Shown here in pieces: positions 1 through 8,255 of a stretch of DNA of 64,000 nt (position 1 is its first letter; every line of letters begins with the position of its first letter). Both the position numbers and the translations under genes were made by a program. Source of the stretch: Amycolatopsis australiensis (GTDB taxonomy: Bacteria > Actinomycetota > Actinomycetes > Mycobacteriales > Pseudonocardiaceae); assembly GCF_900119165.1 (NCBI RefSeq), contig NZ_FPJG01000006.1, forward strand, positions 8,594,001 through 8,658,000, read 5' to 3'. The notes beneath the pieces are model-generated. The model was not told the origin of the DNA and made no database searches. It was given only the letters and a program-made list of their open reading frames with translations.

Positions 1-150
1 GAGCACCCCGCCGGTCAGGACCCGGCCGGCCCGGACGTGGAAGTGGTCGTCCTTCGCCCGCGGTCCGTGGTCGTGCGCGGCGGCCGGGCCCGCGGCCGCG
101 AGCGGCAGCGCCAGCACCCCGGCGACCAGGGCGATTCTTACCCGCTTCAT
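1..150 (-). CDS. N-terminus of a secreted protein (partial)
   Basis: Only the first 50 codons lie in the window; the gene continues past base 1. The ATG at 150 follows a good ribosome site (GAGGAGAAACGGG). The product starts MKRVRIALVAGVLALPLAAA and has a signal peptide ending near Ala-His (AAAHDH), followed by a short His/Asp-rich stretch. The visible end, HVRAGRVLTGGVL, resembles the start of cadherin-like or Ig-like repeat domains found in surface proteins, but this is only a hint from a few residues. It is transcribed in the same direction as the surface gene at 256-1539. Confidence 0.6.
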   Translation of the reverse strand, partial: MKRVRIALVAGVLALPLAAAGPAAAHDHGPRAKDDHFHVRAGRVLTGGVL

Positions 151-255
151 CCCGTTTCTCCTCTTCCGGCGCGTGGACCGCGCCGGTGGAGGAGTCTGGG
201 TGGCCGAAGTGGACACCCGCCGACGTCGAAGCGGCGAGCGGGTTAACGCTGCGGC

Positions 256-1539
256 TCAGCGGTGCCGCCGGACGTGCGCCACCGCCGCGCCGCCGCCCAG
301 GACCAGGATCAGCGCGGTCAGTCCCCAACGTCGTTTCTGCTGCGTGCGGACGCCCGTGTCGTGTGCCATGGGCTCCGCCTTCTGCGTCGGACGGGCGTGC
401 GGGGTCGTCGGTGCCGGTGTCGGCGCCGCTGTCGGCGGTGTCGCCGGTGTCGGTGTGATCACCGGCGTCGGAGCCGGCGCGGGTGCCACCGCCACGGGCT
501 GCTCCACCGGCGGTGGCTGCGACGGCGGAGGTGGTTCCGGTGCCGGGGACGGCGGCGGTGTCGGTACCGGGGTGGTCGCCGGCGGCGTGGGTGCCGGGGC
601 CGGGCTCGGCGTCGGGGAAGTCGGCGTGGGAGCCGGTGTCGTGGAGCTGGGCGGTGGCGGTGTCTCGGCGAGACAGCCCGCCGCGTCACTGCTCACCAGA
701 GCCGGGCCGGTCGACACTTCGACCGCCGGGCTCGAGCCGTCACGCGGCAACCGGTACGTGACGCTTCGGTGGCCGTCCCGGTTGGCCGTCGCGTAGAAGG
801 CGTCGGGCGCGAGCACGACCGACCCGTAGGCGCCGCCGCGCGGGAACCGCAACCCCGGCACCACCGCGACCTTGCCGGTGTCCGGCGCCAGTGTCACGAC
901 CGAGCTGTCCCCGCGTGAAGTCGTCGAAACCCCGTACAGCAGGCCGGATCCGGGGTCGTAGGCGAAGTCGTCGACGCCCACCGCGAGCGACACCGGACGC
1001 AGCGCCGTCCGGTGCACCACGCGCAGGTAGTCCGCGCTCGCCGGGTCGACGTCCACTGTGTACAGATCGCTGTCCTGCCGCACGTACCACCGGTTTCCGG
1101 CGATGGCACCGGCCGTGGCGCCGGTGACCAGGCTCCACACCGGATGCCGCGCGCCGGCCCGGCCGATGACGCCGAGGTCGGTCACCGCGCCCGAAGCGTC
1201 GATCCGGACCGCGTGCGCACCGTGGTCGTAGCGGCCGCGGCGGGTGCCGTCGGCGACGCCGTACACGACGTCCTGCGCCGCCGAGTAGCCCATCGCGTTG
1301 ATCCAGTAGTCCGCGCGCGTCAGGCGTTCGGTCACCCCGCCGGGCAGGGACAGCAGCCGGAGGGTCGTCGGCGCGCCAGGCCGTTCGTTCTCCGCCTGCA
1401 GGATCGTGCAGCCGGCCGGGTCCTGGGCCGCCGGGCGCCGGGGCGCGGCGGGTGCCAGCCAGCCCGTCGCCGCCAGCAGCGCCGAGACCGCCGCGGCCAC
1501 GCCGAGCATCGCCGCCCAGCGGGCCCGCGTGCCGGTCAA
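256..1539 (-). CDS. Secreted/anchored DUF6923-like protein with Pro-rich stalk
   Basis: The product is about 427 residues. It has an N-terminal hydrophobic export segment (MLGVAAAVSALLAATGW), then a globular region with repeated short strands (YTVDVDP, FAYDPGSGLLYGV, VVTLAPDTGKV) typical of DUF6923/beta-propeller-like extracellular proteins. A long Pro/Ala/Thr-rich stalk of about 110 residues follows, and the C-terminus is a hydrophobic segment with a basic tail (ALILVLGGGAAVAHVRRHR). This layout fits a cell-wall-spanning, membrane-anchored surface protein; no LPXTG motif is seen. I chose the TTG start at 1539 because it overlaps the upstream stop (TTGA) and has AAGG six bases upstream; an internal ATG at 1509 is possible. 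Molecular role unknown. Confidence 0.7.
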   Translation of the reverse strand: MTGTRARWAAMLGVAAAVSALLAATGWLAPAAPRRPAAQDPAGCTILQAENERPGAPTTLRLLSLPGGVTERLTRADYWINAMGYSAAQDVVYGVADGTRRGRYDHGAHAVRIDASGAVTDLGVIGRAGARHPVWSLVTGATAGAIAGNRWYVRQDSDLYTVDVDPASADYLRVVHRTALRPVSLAVGVDDFAYDPGSGLLYGVSTTSRGDSSVVTLAPDTGKVAVVPGLRFPRGGAYGSVVLAPDAFYATANRDGHRSVTYRLPRDGSSPAVEVSTGPALVSSDAAGCLAETPPPPSSTTPAPTPTSPTPSPAPAPTPPATTPVPTPPPSPAPEPPPPSQPPPVEQPVAVAPAPAPTPVITPTPATPPTAAPTPAPTTPHARPTQKAEPMAHDTGVRTQQKRRWGLTALILVLGGGAAVAHVRRHR

Positions 1540-2300
1540 GCCAGCCTTTCCAGCGCGCCGGCGAACGCCTCCGGCGGCACCCGCGCGCCCCCGCTGAACG
1601 GGTTCTGCAGCTGGTAGATCGCGAACAGCAGCAACGTGATCGTGCCGGCCAGCGTGGACACGATGACGATGTGCGCGGCCAGCCGCGTGCCGCCGAAGAG
1701 GTTGGGCAGCAGGAGCGCCGTGACCAGGCTGCCGAGGATCAGCGCGAACCAGACGACCGCGCCGACCCCGCCGCCGCCGGCGTTGTTCAGCCGCTGCGTG
1801 CGGGCCTGGTAGACCGACCAGAGCTGGTTGCTCGCCTCGGTCTTGCGGTCGACCTGCCAGTCGCCGTCGGCGTCGGCGGCCGCGACGGCCTGCCGCATCT
1901 GGTCCAGCTGCGCCCACCCGGTGGCCGGGATGTCGCCGCCGTCCGCCAGGCGCGGCCACTCCTCCTGCTCGACGGTCCGCGCGTAGGCGACGGCGAGCTG
2001 GTGGACGTGGTCCTTGGTGTCGCCCGGCAGCGCGTCGGCCGCCCAGGTCGCCGCGACCAGGCTGTCGGCCTCGGTCTGGGCGTCCTGGGTGGCGCTGCCG
2101 ACCGCGTCGAACAGCGAGATGAGCACGAACGCGACGAGCACCGCGTGCAGCCCGCCGACGATGGTGAACACCTGGCCGGCCGCGTCGTTGTTGTCGGGGC
2201 GCCCCTCGTCCCACCCGAACCGCCGGACCAGGTAGGCGATCACGCCGGCGACGACGGCCGCGCCGGCCACCCACAGGCCGCCGGCCACGAAGATGTTCAT
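1536..2300 (-). CDS. DUF4239 (bestrophin-like) membrane protein
   Basis: The 254-residue product starts MNIFVAGGLWVAGAAVVAGV. It has two N-terminal membrane helices, a central soluble region rich in Asp/Ala/Gln (roughly residues 70-185) and two C-terminal helices (VWFALILGSLVTALLL, IVSTLAGTITLLLFAIY). This topology and the motifs AFVLISLFDAV and ESNQLWSVYQ-like match the DUF4239 family, which resembles bestrophin channels; transport has not been shown for most members. The ATG at 2300 has AAGGGAC upstream and is preferred to a longer start at 2327. The stop overlaps the start of the next gene (TTGA), so the two are probably co-translated. Confidence 0.8.
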   Translation of the reverse strand: MNIFVAGGLWVAGAAVVAGVIAYLVRRFGWDEGRPDNNDAAGQVFTIVGGLHAVLVAFVLISLFDAVGSATQDAQTEADSLVAATWAADALPGDTKDHVHQLAVAYARTVEQEEWPRLADGGDIPATGWAQLDQMRQAVAAADADGDWQVDRKTEASNQLWSVYQARTQRLNNAGGGGVGAVVWFALILGSLVTALLLPNLFGGTRLAAHIVIVSTLAGTITLLLFAIYQLQNPFSGGARVPPEAFAGALERLA

Positions 2301-2630
2301 CCACGTCCCTTTCGCACCCGGCCGCATTCGCCGCCGGAGCGCTCAAGTTAGCCCGCGGTTTTCGCACGGACAACCACCTATTCTTCGATTCAGCCGTGCG
2401 GCCGTATCTTCGCGGTGTTCGTCGCCGGTTCGGCCCAGTTTCCGGTCCGGGAGCGGCCATCGCCGCTCCTCGCGGCAACCGCCGATTACCCTTACGTGCC
2501 GGACACTTCCCGACCGGGTGAGCGCCGGGCACCCGCCGTGACCAGCGGCGTCGACCCGCTCCCCAGAGCGTGCCCGAAATGGCGGGACGGCAATCAGGTG
2601 ATCATCCCGCCGGGTGACCCGATCGTGTCA

Positions 2631-2658
2631 TTGTGCGGACCGGGCCGGTTGCTATGTT
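2631..2658 (+). promoter_or_regulatory. Predicted promoter of the encapsulin gene
   Basis: TTGTGC at 2631-2636 and TATGTT at 2653-2658 are separated by 16 bases and lie about 100 bases before the start of the encapsulin gene. The rest of 2301-2759 is non-coding. It holds the divergent upstream regions of the DUF4239 gene and the encapsulin gene, and a GC-rich inverted repeat just before the encapsulin start (GTGCCGG...CCGGCAC, about 2718-2739). Prediction by eye only. Confidence 0.4.
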
Positions 2659-2759
2659 GATTTCGCGGCGTCGCGAATCCGCGCGAATATCCGGAAAGAC
2701 AAAGATCACGATCGGCGTGCCGGTGCGGCGCGCCGGCACGTCGATGGGTGGTTTTCGCT

Positions 2760-4166
2760 GTGACTGTGACCGACCCGGTGGAATCCGACGAGCAGGCGCC
2801 GTTGAGTTTGGGGCGGGCCGCGGCCCGGACGTTGGCGACGACGACGAAGTCGGTGCCGCAGATGCAGGGCATTTCCTCGCGGTGGCTGCTGCGGGTGCTG
2901 CCGTGGGTGGAGGTCTCGGGCGGCACCTACCGGGTGAACCGGCGCCTGTCGTATGCGGTCGGGGACGGGCGGGTCACGTTCACCTCGACCGGCAGCCAGG
3001 TGCGGGTGATCCCGCCGGAGCTGGGCGAGCTGGCCCCGCTGCGCGGGTTCGCCGACGAGGAAGTCCTGGCCGAGCTGGCCGACCGGTTCACCCAGGCCGA
3101 GTACCAGCCGGGGGACGCGCTGGTGGAGTTCGGGTCACCGGCCGATCAGGTGTTCCTGATCGCCCACGGCAAGATCAGCAAGGTCGGGACCGGCGCCTAC
3201 GGCGACCAGACCGTGCTGGGCACCCTGGCCGACGGTGACTACTTCGGCGAAGCCGCCCTGCTCTCCGGCGAGGAGATCTGGGAGTTCACCGCCAAGGCCG
3301 TCACCGCCTGCACCGTGCTCACCCTGCCCCGGGCAGCGTTCGAGGACGTGCTGTCCCGCTCGGAAAACCTGCAGGCGCACCTGCACGAATTCGCAGCACG
3401 CGGGTCGGGGGCCCGCAACGACCACGGCGAGGCGGAAATCGCGCTGGCCTCCGGACACGACGGGGAACCGGTCCTGCCGGGCACCTACGTCGACTACGAC
3501 GCCCAGCCACGGGAATACGAACTGTCGGTGGCCCAGACCGTGCTGCGGGTGCATTCCCGGGTGGCGGATCTGTACAACCAGCCGATGAACCAGATCGAGC
3601 AGCAGCTGCGCCTGACCGTGGAAGCCCTGCGGGAACGACAGGAACACGAACTGATCAACAACCCCGGGTTCGGGTTGCTGCACAACGCCGACTTCGCCCA
3701 GCGCATCCCCACCCGCACCGGCCCACCCACCCCCGACGACCTCGACGAACTGCTCGCGCTGGTGTGGAAAGACCCCGGGTTCTTCCTCGCCCACCCCAAA
3801 ACCATCGCCGCGTTCGGCCGGGAATGCACCAAAGCCGGCATCTACCCCGACACGGTCGACCTCGGCGGCCACCAGATCCCGGCCTGGCGCGGCATCCCCA
3901 TCCTGCCCTGCAACAAAATCCCCGTCACCGACACCCGCACCAGCTCCATCCTGCTGATGCGCACCGGCGAACAAGCCCAAGGCGTGGTCGGACTGCACCA
4001 AACCGGGCTCCCCGACGAATACCAGCCCGGCCTCAACGTCCGGTTCATGGGCATCTCCGACCAGGCCATCATCTCCTACCTCGTCTCCGCCTACTACTCC
4101 GCCGCCGTCCTCGTCCCCGACGCCCTCGCCATCCTCGAAGCCGCCGAACTCGGCCGCGAAAGCTGA
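2760..4166 (+). CDS. eshA: Family 2B encapsulin shell protein (EshA-like)
   Basis: The 468-residue product is a virus-derived (HK97-fold) nanocompartment shell protein of encapsulin family 2B, the family that includes Streptomyces EshA. The N-terminal arm and E-loop-like region carry the family signature ([23 protein letters not shown], in pieces of the first 60 residues). A cyclic-nucleotide-binding-like domain is inserted at about 90-205 ([32 protein letters not shown]). The shell domain resumes ([62 protein letters not shown]) to the end. In the nucleotide-binding domain the usual phosphate-contacting Arg after the GE motif is not seen ([11 protein letters not shown]), so ligand binding may differ. 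GTG at 2760 is chosen because GGGTGG lies seven bases upstream and the sequence [12 protein letters not shown] matches the usual start; a GTG at 2748 is possible. The cargo enzyme follows. Confidence 0.93.
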   Translation: MTVTDPVESDEQAPLSLGRAAARTLATTTKSVPQMQGISSRWLLRVLPWVEVSGGTYRVNRRLSYAVGDGRVTFTSTGSQVRVIPPELGELAPLRGFADEEVLAELADRFTQAEYQPGDALVEFGSPADQVFLIAHGKISKVGTGAYGDQTVLGTLADGDYFGEAALLSGEEIWEFTAKAVTACTVLTLPRAAFEDVLSRSENLQAHLHEFAARGSGARNDHGEAEIALASGHDGEPVLPGTYVDYDAQPREYELSVAQTVLRVHSRVADLYNQPMNQIEQQLRLTVEALRERQEHELINNPGFGLLHNADFAQRIPTRTGPPTPDDLDELLALVWKDPGFFLAHPKTIAAFGRECTKAGIYPDTVDLGGHQIPAWRGIPILPCNKIPVTDTRTSSILLMRTGEQAQGVVGLHQTGLPDEYQPGLNVRFMGISDQAIISYLVSAYYSAAVLVPDALAILEAAELGRES

Positions 4167-4171
4167 CCACC

Positions 4172-4572
4172 ATGCCCACACCCACCACACCCCCACGCCC
4201 ACCCGAACACCAGCCACCCCACCCCAGCACCGGCCTGCCCCCTCGGCACACGGACCCACCGGACTCGGCACCACCGCCACCCGCATCACCCCCACCCGCG
4301 CCAAACCCGAAACCGGCCAGCAGGCGGGCCGGACCACCGCCCCCAGCCTCCCGCCGACCGCACCCACCAGCACCCCCACCCACGCCAAACCCCACCCCGG
4401 CCAGCGGATCAATCCCGCCACGGTCCTCCCGCCAGCCACCACACCCACCGACGGGAAACCCGAGCCCGGCAAGCAGGCGGGCCGGACCACCGCCCCCAGC
4501 CTCCCGCCGACCGGACCCACCAGCAGCCCCACCGGCGGCAAACCCGACCCCGGCGGGCGGGTGCGCCCGTGA
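4172..4572 (+). other. Pro-rich cargo-loading linker with conflicting reading frames
   Basis: This stretch between shell and enzyme encodes a disordered Pro/Thr/Ala-rich sequence with two near-identical units of about 35 codons. An ATG at 4172 opens a frame that stays open to the end of the enzyme at 5707 (511 codons). In that frame, however, third positions are A-rich through the repeats (many CCA, GCA, GGA). The frame starting at base 4258, one base behind, has almost only G or C in third position. It reads GPTGLGTTATRI, then two units containing QQAGRTTAPSLPPT and KQAGRTTAPSLPPT, and stops at 4570-4572. From memory, a GPTGLGT-type motif is typical of family 2B cargo-loading peptides. The second frame has no start codon of its own. 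Either a shift or a base error is likely. Confidence 0.6.
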
Positions 4573-4700
4573 CCGCAACAGTGTTCGCGCCGCCCCAGGA
4601 TGGACAGCACCGCCGGCGCTACGACCGGCCGGACGTCGGATCGCGGTCCCCGGCGCCGGTACCGACCGGGCTCGACGACGGCGAAATCGGACACCCATGA
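4569..4700 (+). CDS. Possible 43-residue coupled ORF or linker segment
   Basis: A GTG at 4569 overlaps the stop of the preceding high-GC3 frame (GTGA), and the TGA at 4698-4700 overlaps the ATG of the polyprenyl synthase (ATGA). The product would be a 43-residue hydrophilic peptide starting MTATVFAPPQDGQ and containing PVPTGLDDGEIG. Codon third positions are moderately GC-rich, better than the enzyme's frame over the same bases. It may be a small translated linker, or the third piece of one originally continuous cargo-loading region. No known family recognised. Confidence 0.3.
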   Translation: MTATVFAPPQDGQHRRRYDRPDVGSRSPAPVPTGLDDGEIGHP

Positions 4701-5707
4701 CGACCATGAACACGCGCACCCCGGCCCGGCCCGTCGGCGACGTCCTCGCGTGGAGCAAGAGCCTCGTCGAGCCGGCGCTGCGCGCGAGCGCCGAACGGCT
4801 GCCCCCGGCGATGCGGCGCATCGCCGGCTACCACTTCGGCTGGTGGGACACCCACGGCAGGCCCGCGGACGGCGACGGCGGCAAGGCCCTGCGCCCCGCC
4901 CTCGTGCTGCTGTGCGCCGAAGCCGCGGGCGGCGATGCCGCGGACGCCGTTCCCGCCGCCGTCGCGGTCGAGCTGGTGCACAACTTTTCGTTGCTGCACG
5001 ACGACGTCATGGACGGCGACACGACCCGGCGGCACCGGCCGACGGCGTGGACGGTGTTCGGCACCGGGCCCGCGGTGCTCGCCGGGGACGCGTTGCTGAG
5101 CCTGGCTTTCGAGCAGCTGACGCCCGAGGGCGCGAAGCTGCTGTCCCAGGGCGTGCTCGACCTGCTGGAAGGCCAAGCCGCCGACGTCGGCTTCGAGCAG
5201 CGCGACGACGTCACGCCCGCGGAGTGCGTCCGGATGGCCCTCGGCAAGACGGCGGCCCTGATCGGCGCGGCCTGCGAGCTCGGCGCCCTGCACGGACCCC
5301 GTGCGAAAGACCGGTTCGGCGCGTTCGGCCGGGCGGTCGGGCTGGCGTTCCAGCACGTCGACGACCTGCTCGGCATCTGGGGCGACCCGGCGGTCACGGG
5401 CAAGCCGGTGTACTCGGACCTGCAGAACCGCAAGAAGTCACTCCCGGTCGTGACGGCCCTGTCGTCCGGCACGGCCGCGGGCGCGGAACTGGCGACGCTC
5501 TACCGCGGCACCGACCCCTTCGGCGACGGCGAACTCGCCCGCGCGGCTTCGCTGGTGGAGGCCGCGGGCGGACGTCAATGGAGCCAAGCCCAAGCCGACG
5601 CGTTGCTGGCGAAGGGACTTCGCGAACTCGCCGCGGTCGACCCGGTCCCGCGGGCCGGCGCGGAACTGGCGTCCCTGGCCCGCCTGATCACGACCCGCAC
5701 TCGCTGA
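4697..5707 (+). CDS. Polyprenyl diphosphate synthase, encapsulin cargo
   Basis: The 336-residue product is an all-alpha trans-prenyltransferase that condenses isopentenyl diphosphate onto an allylic diphosphate. Seen: GGKALRPALVLL near residue 62, first Asp-rich motif DDVMD at 102-106, basic TRRHRPTAW, the KTAALIGAACELGAL helix, and a second Asp-rich region QHVDDLLGIWGD near 220-230. In that region the usual DDxxD is replaced by DDLLGIWGD, as in the group annotated as family 2 encapsulin cargo. The position directly behind the shell gene supports encapsulated prenyl synthesis. The product chain length cannot be read from the sequence. The enzyme could be expressed alone from the ATG at 4697 or as a 511-residue form from 4172; only the longer form, or a frame-corrected one, would carry a loading peptide. 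Confidence 0.9.
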   Translation: MTTMNTRTPARPVGDVLAWSKSLVEPALRASAERLPPAMRRIAGYHFGWWDTHGRPADGDGGKALRPALVLLCAEAAGGDAADAVPAAVAVELVHNFSLLHDDVMDGDTTRRHRPTAWTVFGTGPAVLAGDALLSLAFEQLTPEGAKLLSQGVLDLLEGQAADVGFEQRDDVTPAECVRMALGKTAALIGAACELGALHGPRAKDRFGAFGRAVGLAFQHVDDLLGIWGDPAVTGKPVYSDLQNRKKSLPVVTALSSGTAAGAELATLYRGTDPFGDGELARAASLVEAAGGRQWSQAQADALLAKGLRELAAVDPVPRAGAELASLARLITTRTR

Positions 5708-5716
5708 CCCGGACCG

Positions 5717-6841
5717 TCACCGGCCCGGGCGGGTGAGACCGTCCTTGTCCGCGTTCAGGCTCAGGATGTTCTTGTCCGTGTCCTGCAGAGCCTTCGTGAC
5801 CTGGGCCGACGGCGGCGATGTCGACAAGTCGATCAGGCGGATCGGCGCGTCGAGCTTGACGAGCGTCGGGACGTACTCGGCCTTGTCGACCTTCCAGCGG
5901 CCGCCGTCGCGGACGAAGCGGAACCGCGCCGCCGCGCCCTCCTCCGTGTCGCCCCGCGGTTCGGAGTGCCTGGCGACGCTGTTGCCGAGCCCGTAGGCAA
6001 CCCATTTGCCGCCGATCTTCTCGAACGGCTGCACGACGTGCGCGTGGTGGCCGACGATCAGGTCGATGTCGTCCGACGCCAGCAGCTTCCTCGCCTGCGA
6101 CCGCTGGTCCGCCGTCGGCTCGTGCTGGTACTCGACACCCCAGTGCAGGCTCGCGATCACGACCTGCGCGCCGGCCTGCTTCGCCGTGCGCGCCGCCGCG
6201 AGGACGTCGTCGACGTCGATCTTGTTGGCCAGCCACGGTTTTCCGGCCGGCACCTTGATGCCGTTGAACCCGAAAGCGTACGACAGCTGCGCGACCTTCA
6301 CACCGTGGACGTCGAGGATCAGCGGTTTCGCCGCTTCCGCCGCCGACCGCGCCGAGCCGGTGTGCTTGACGCCGATGGCGTCGAGCTTGTCCAGCGTGCG
6401 GGTGACACCCTCGGCGCCCTGGTCGATCGTGTGGTTCGACGACGTCGAGCACGTGTCGTACCCGGTGTCCTTGAGCGCGTCGGCGATCTCCGGCGGCGCG
6501 TTGAACGACGGGTATCCGCTGTACGGACCGCCTTCCGGCGCCAGCGGCGTCTCGAGGTGGCAGATCCCGAGATCGGCCCCGGAGACCAGGGGCTTGATCC
6601 CGGCCAGCAGCGGCCGGTAGTCGATCTTGCCGCCGCCGTCGGCCTCGGCCTGTTCGGTCAGCGCCGGGTGGATGAGCACGTCGCCGGTCGCGACGACGCT
6701 GAACGAGCCCTCGGGGGCCGTGCCCGGAGATGCGGCCGTCTCCGGGAACGGCGTCGGCGCCGGACCGGACTGCGGCGGGCCGGTGCACGCGGCCGCCAGG
6801 ACGGCGACCGCGGCGAGCGCGGCGACGCGGTGCTTCGGCAT
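5717..6841 (-). CDS. CapA-family lipoprotein (metallophosphatase fold)
   Basis: The 374-residue product has a lipoprotein signal peptide with a lipobox ending LAAAC (Cys19), then a Pro-rich spacer and a CapA/PgsA-type domain. Recognisable motifs are VATGDVLIHPAL, ICHLETPLA, SSNHTIDQGAEG, IASLHWGVEYQ and VGHHAHVVQPFE, which carry the metal-ligand pattern of calcineurin-like phosphoesterases. CapA proteins take part in poly-gamma-glutamate or other envelope polymer assembly in Bacillus; in actinomycetes the role is mostly unknown. The ATG at 6841 is chosen over an upstream ATG because it has GGAGGACCG just upstream and begins the signal peptide. The gene converges with the cargo enzyme, only nine bases apart. 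Confidence 0.88.
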   Translation of the reverse strand: MPKHRVAALAAVAVLAAACTGPPQSGPAPTPFPETAASPGTAPEGSFSVVATGDVLIHPALTEQAEADGGGKIDYRPLLAGIKPLVSGADLGICHLETPLAPEGGPYSGYPSFNAPPEIADALKDTGYDTCSTSSNHTIDQGAEGVTRTLDKLDAIGVKHTGSARSAAEAAKPLILDVHGVKVAQLSYAFGFNGIKVPAGKPWLANKIDVDDVLAAARTAKQAGAQVVIASLHWGVEYQHEPTADQRSQARKLLASDDIDLIVGHHAHVVQPFEKIGGKWVAYGLGNSVARHSEPRGDTEEGAAARFRFVRDGGRWKVDKAEYVPTLVKLDAPIRLIDLSTSPPSAQVTKALQDTDKNILSLNADKDGLTRPGR

Positions 6842-7070
6842 CGGTCCTCCTCCTGGCGTGGTCCGGTCATCCTGCCAGCCGGACGGATCGGGCAGCGACC
6901 GCGTTCGAGTCGCCGACCAACTTCCACCACAGTCGACAACACCGATCAGAACATTCGCACAGGACAAAACCGGACAACGCGCAGGACAGACGCGAAAAAA
7001 TACGATAAATGCAGCGCAGGCTTGCCACGATGCAACTACGGAGAGTAGGTCTCGCTCCGCTAACTGCGCC

Positions 7071-7100
7071 TTGACGCTCCACGAACGGGTGTTTTGTAAT
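7071..7100 (+). promoter_or_regulatory. Predicted promoter of the sugar ABC operon
   Basis: TTGACG (7071-7076) and TGTAAT (7095-7100) are separated by 18 bases, 60 bases before the ATG of the binding protein. The flanking 6842-7159 stretch is AT-richer than the neighbourhood (runs such as GAAAAAATACGATAAA near 6995) and has no gene. Confidence 0.45.
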
Positions 7101-7159
7101 ACGAGTCACTCGGCAGGACTCCGTCCGCGCCTCGTCCCCGGCCCCTATGGGAGCACTCG

Positions 7160-8185
7160 ATGTCCACATACCCGCACAGGTATCGCACCTGGAGCGTTGT
7201 TGGTTGTTGTTTGATTTCCGGTGTCCTGATGGCCTCGTGCTCCTCGGGCAAGGACACCGCCGCGCCGCAGCAGCAGGCGCCCGCCAACGGCAAGATCACC
7301 CTCTACTACCTGCAGAAACAGGGTGACCAGCAATACTTCGTCGAGCAGGCGCAAGGCGCGCAGGAGAAGGCGAAGGAGCTCGGCGTCGAGCTCAAGGTGG
7401 TCAACCTCGGCCAGGACGCCAACAAGGCCATCACCGAACTCGACGCCGCGGTCGCCCAGGGCGCGAACGGCGTCGCCATCGTCGTCCCCGACCAGGCCAT
7501 CGGCCCGCAGGTGATCGACAAGGCCAAGAGCGCGGGCATCCCGCTCATCGCGTCCGACGACGTCATCAAGGACGGCTCGGGCAAGAAGGCCCCGTTCGTC
7601 GGCTTCAACGGCAGCCAGATGGGCGACTCGGTCGGCACCGAGGCGGGCAAGCTGTTCAAGGCCGCCGGCTGGTCGGCCGCCGACACGAAGATCATCAGCG
7701 CCTACAAGCAGGACCTCACCGTCTGCACCGACCGCGTCAACGCGGCGAAGACCGCGTTCGCCAAGGCCGCCGGCGCCGAGGTCCCGGTGATCGACGTCGG
7801 CACCGACAACTCCCCCGTCGACGCGCAGAACCGCTCCGGCGCGGTGATCGGCTCCAACCCGGGCGTCAAGCACTGGGTCGTCTGGGGCTGCAACGACGAG
7901 AACGAGACCGGTGTCGTCACCGCGCTGGCCAACTCCGGCGTGCCGGCGAGCAACATCATCGGCGTCGGGCTCGGCGCGTACCTCGACTGCAAGGACTGGG
8001 CCGCCGGCAAGGACACCGGCAACAAGGCCGCGCTCTACATCTCCGGCGCCGAGGTCGGCCGCTCGGCGATCCAGGTGCTGGTCGACAAGGTCAAGAACGG
8101 CAAGGAGCTGCCCGCGGAGACGATCGCGAAGACCACGATCGTCAACAAGGACAACTACAAGCAGGCCGGCGTCAACTGCACCTGA
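7160..8185 (+). CDS. Sugar ABC transporter binding lipoprotein (AraF-like)
   Basis: The 341-residue product has a lipoprotein signal (lipobox LMASC, Cys27) and a periplasmic-binding-protein type 1 fold. The ordering of motifs (KITLYYLQKQGDQQYFV, NGVAIVVPDQAIGPQVIDKA, IPLIASDDVI, VKHWVVWGCNDENETG, NIIGVGLGAY) resembles L-arabinose-binding AraF more than ribose or xylose proteins. That suggests a pentose or galactose-type ligand; the exact sugar is inferred. GGGAG lies seven bases before the ATG. It is the first gene of an importer operon, separated from the ATPase gene by a strong hairpin that could keep the binding protein in excess. Confidence 0.88.
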   Translation: MSTYPHRYRTWSVVGCCLISGVLMASCSSGKDTAAPQQQAPANGKITLYYLQKQGDQQYFVEQAQGAQEKAKELGVELKVVNLGQDANKAITELDAAVAQGANGVAIVVPDQAIGPQVIDKAKSAGIPLIASDDVIKDGSGKKAPFVGFNGSQMGDSVGTEAGKLFKAAGWSAADTKIISAYKQDLTVCTDRVNAAKTAFAKAAGAEVPVIDVGTDNSPVDAQNRSGAVIGSNPGVKHWVVWGCNDENETGVVTALANSGVPASNIIGVGLGAYLDCKDWAAGKDTGNKAALYISGAEVGRSAIQVLVDKVKNGKELPAETIAKTTIVNKDNYKQAGVNCT

Positions 8186-8191
8186 CCAACC

Positions 8192-8239
8192 GGTCGTGAG
8201 TGCGTAACGGTGTTCCGACCCTGTTACGCACTCACGACC
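8192..8239. repeat. Long palindrome between binding-protein and ATPase genes
   Basis: Arms GGTCGTGAGTGCGTAAC (8192-8208) and its exact complement (8223-8239) flank a 14-base loop. There is no T-run after it. It lies inside the operon and could act as an mRNA-stabilising or partial-termination hairpin. A relative with the same outer half (CGTGAGTG) is at 26616-26657. Confidence 0.8.
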
Positions 8240-8255
8240 CGCTCGGAAGGCGACC

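Noticed and set aside
256..800. Gly/Val-rich plus-strand frames near the window start
   Set aside because: They are the reverse of the Pro-rich stalk of the DUF6923-like gene.
3135..4694. Long minus-strand frame (about 519 codons) opposite the encapsulin gene
   Set aside because: It lies over a confidently recognised gene, has Gly/Ala/Val-rich low-complexity sequence and no family features; it exists because stop codons are rare in GC-rich DNA.
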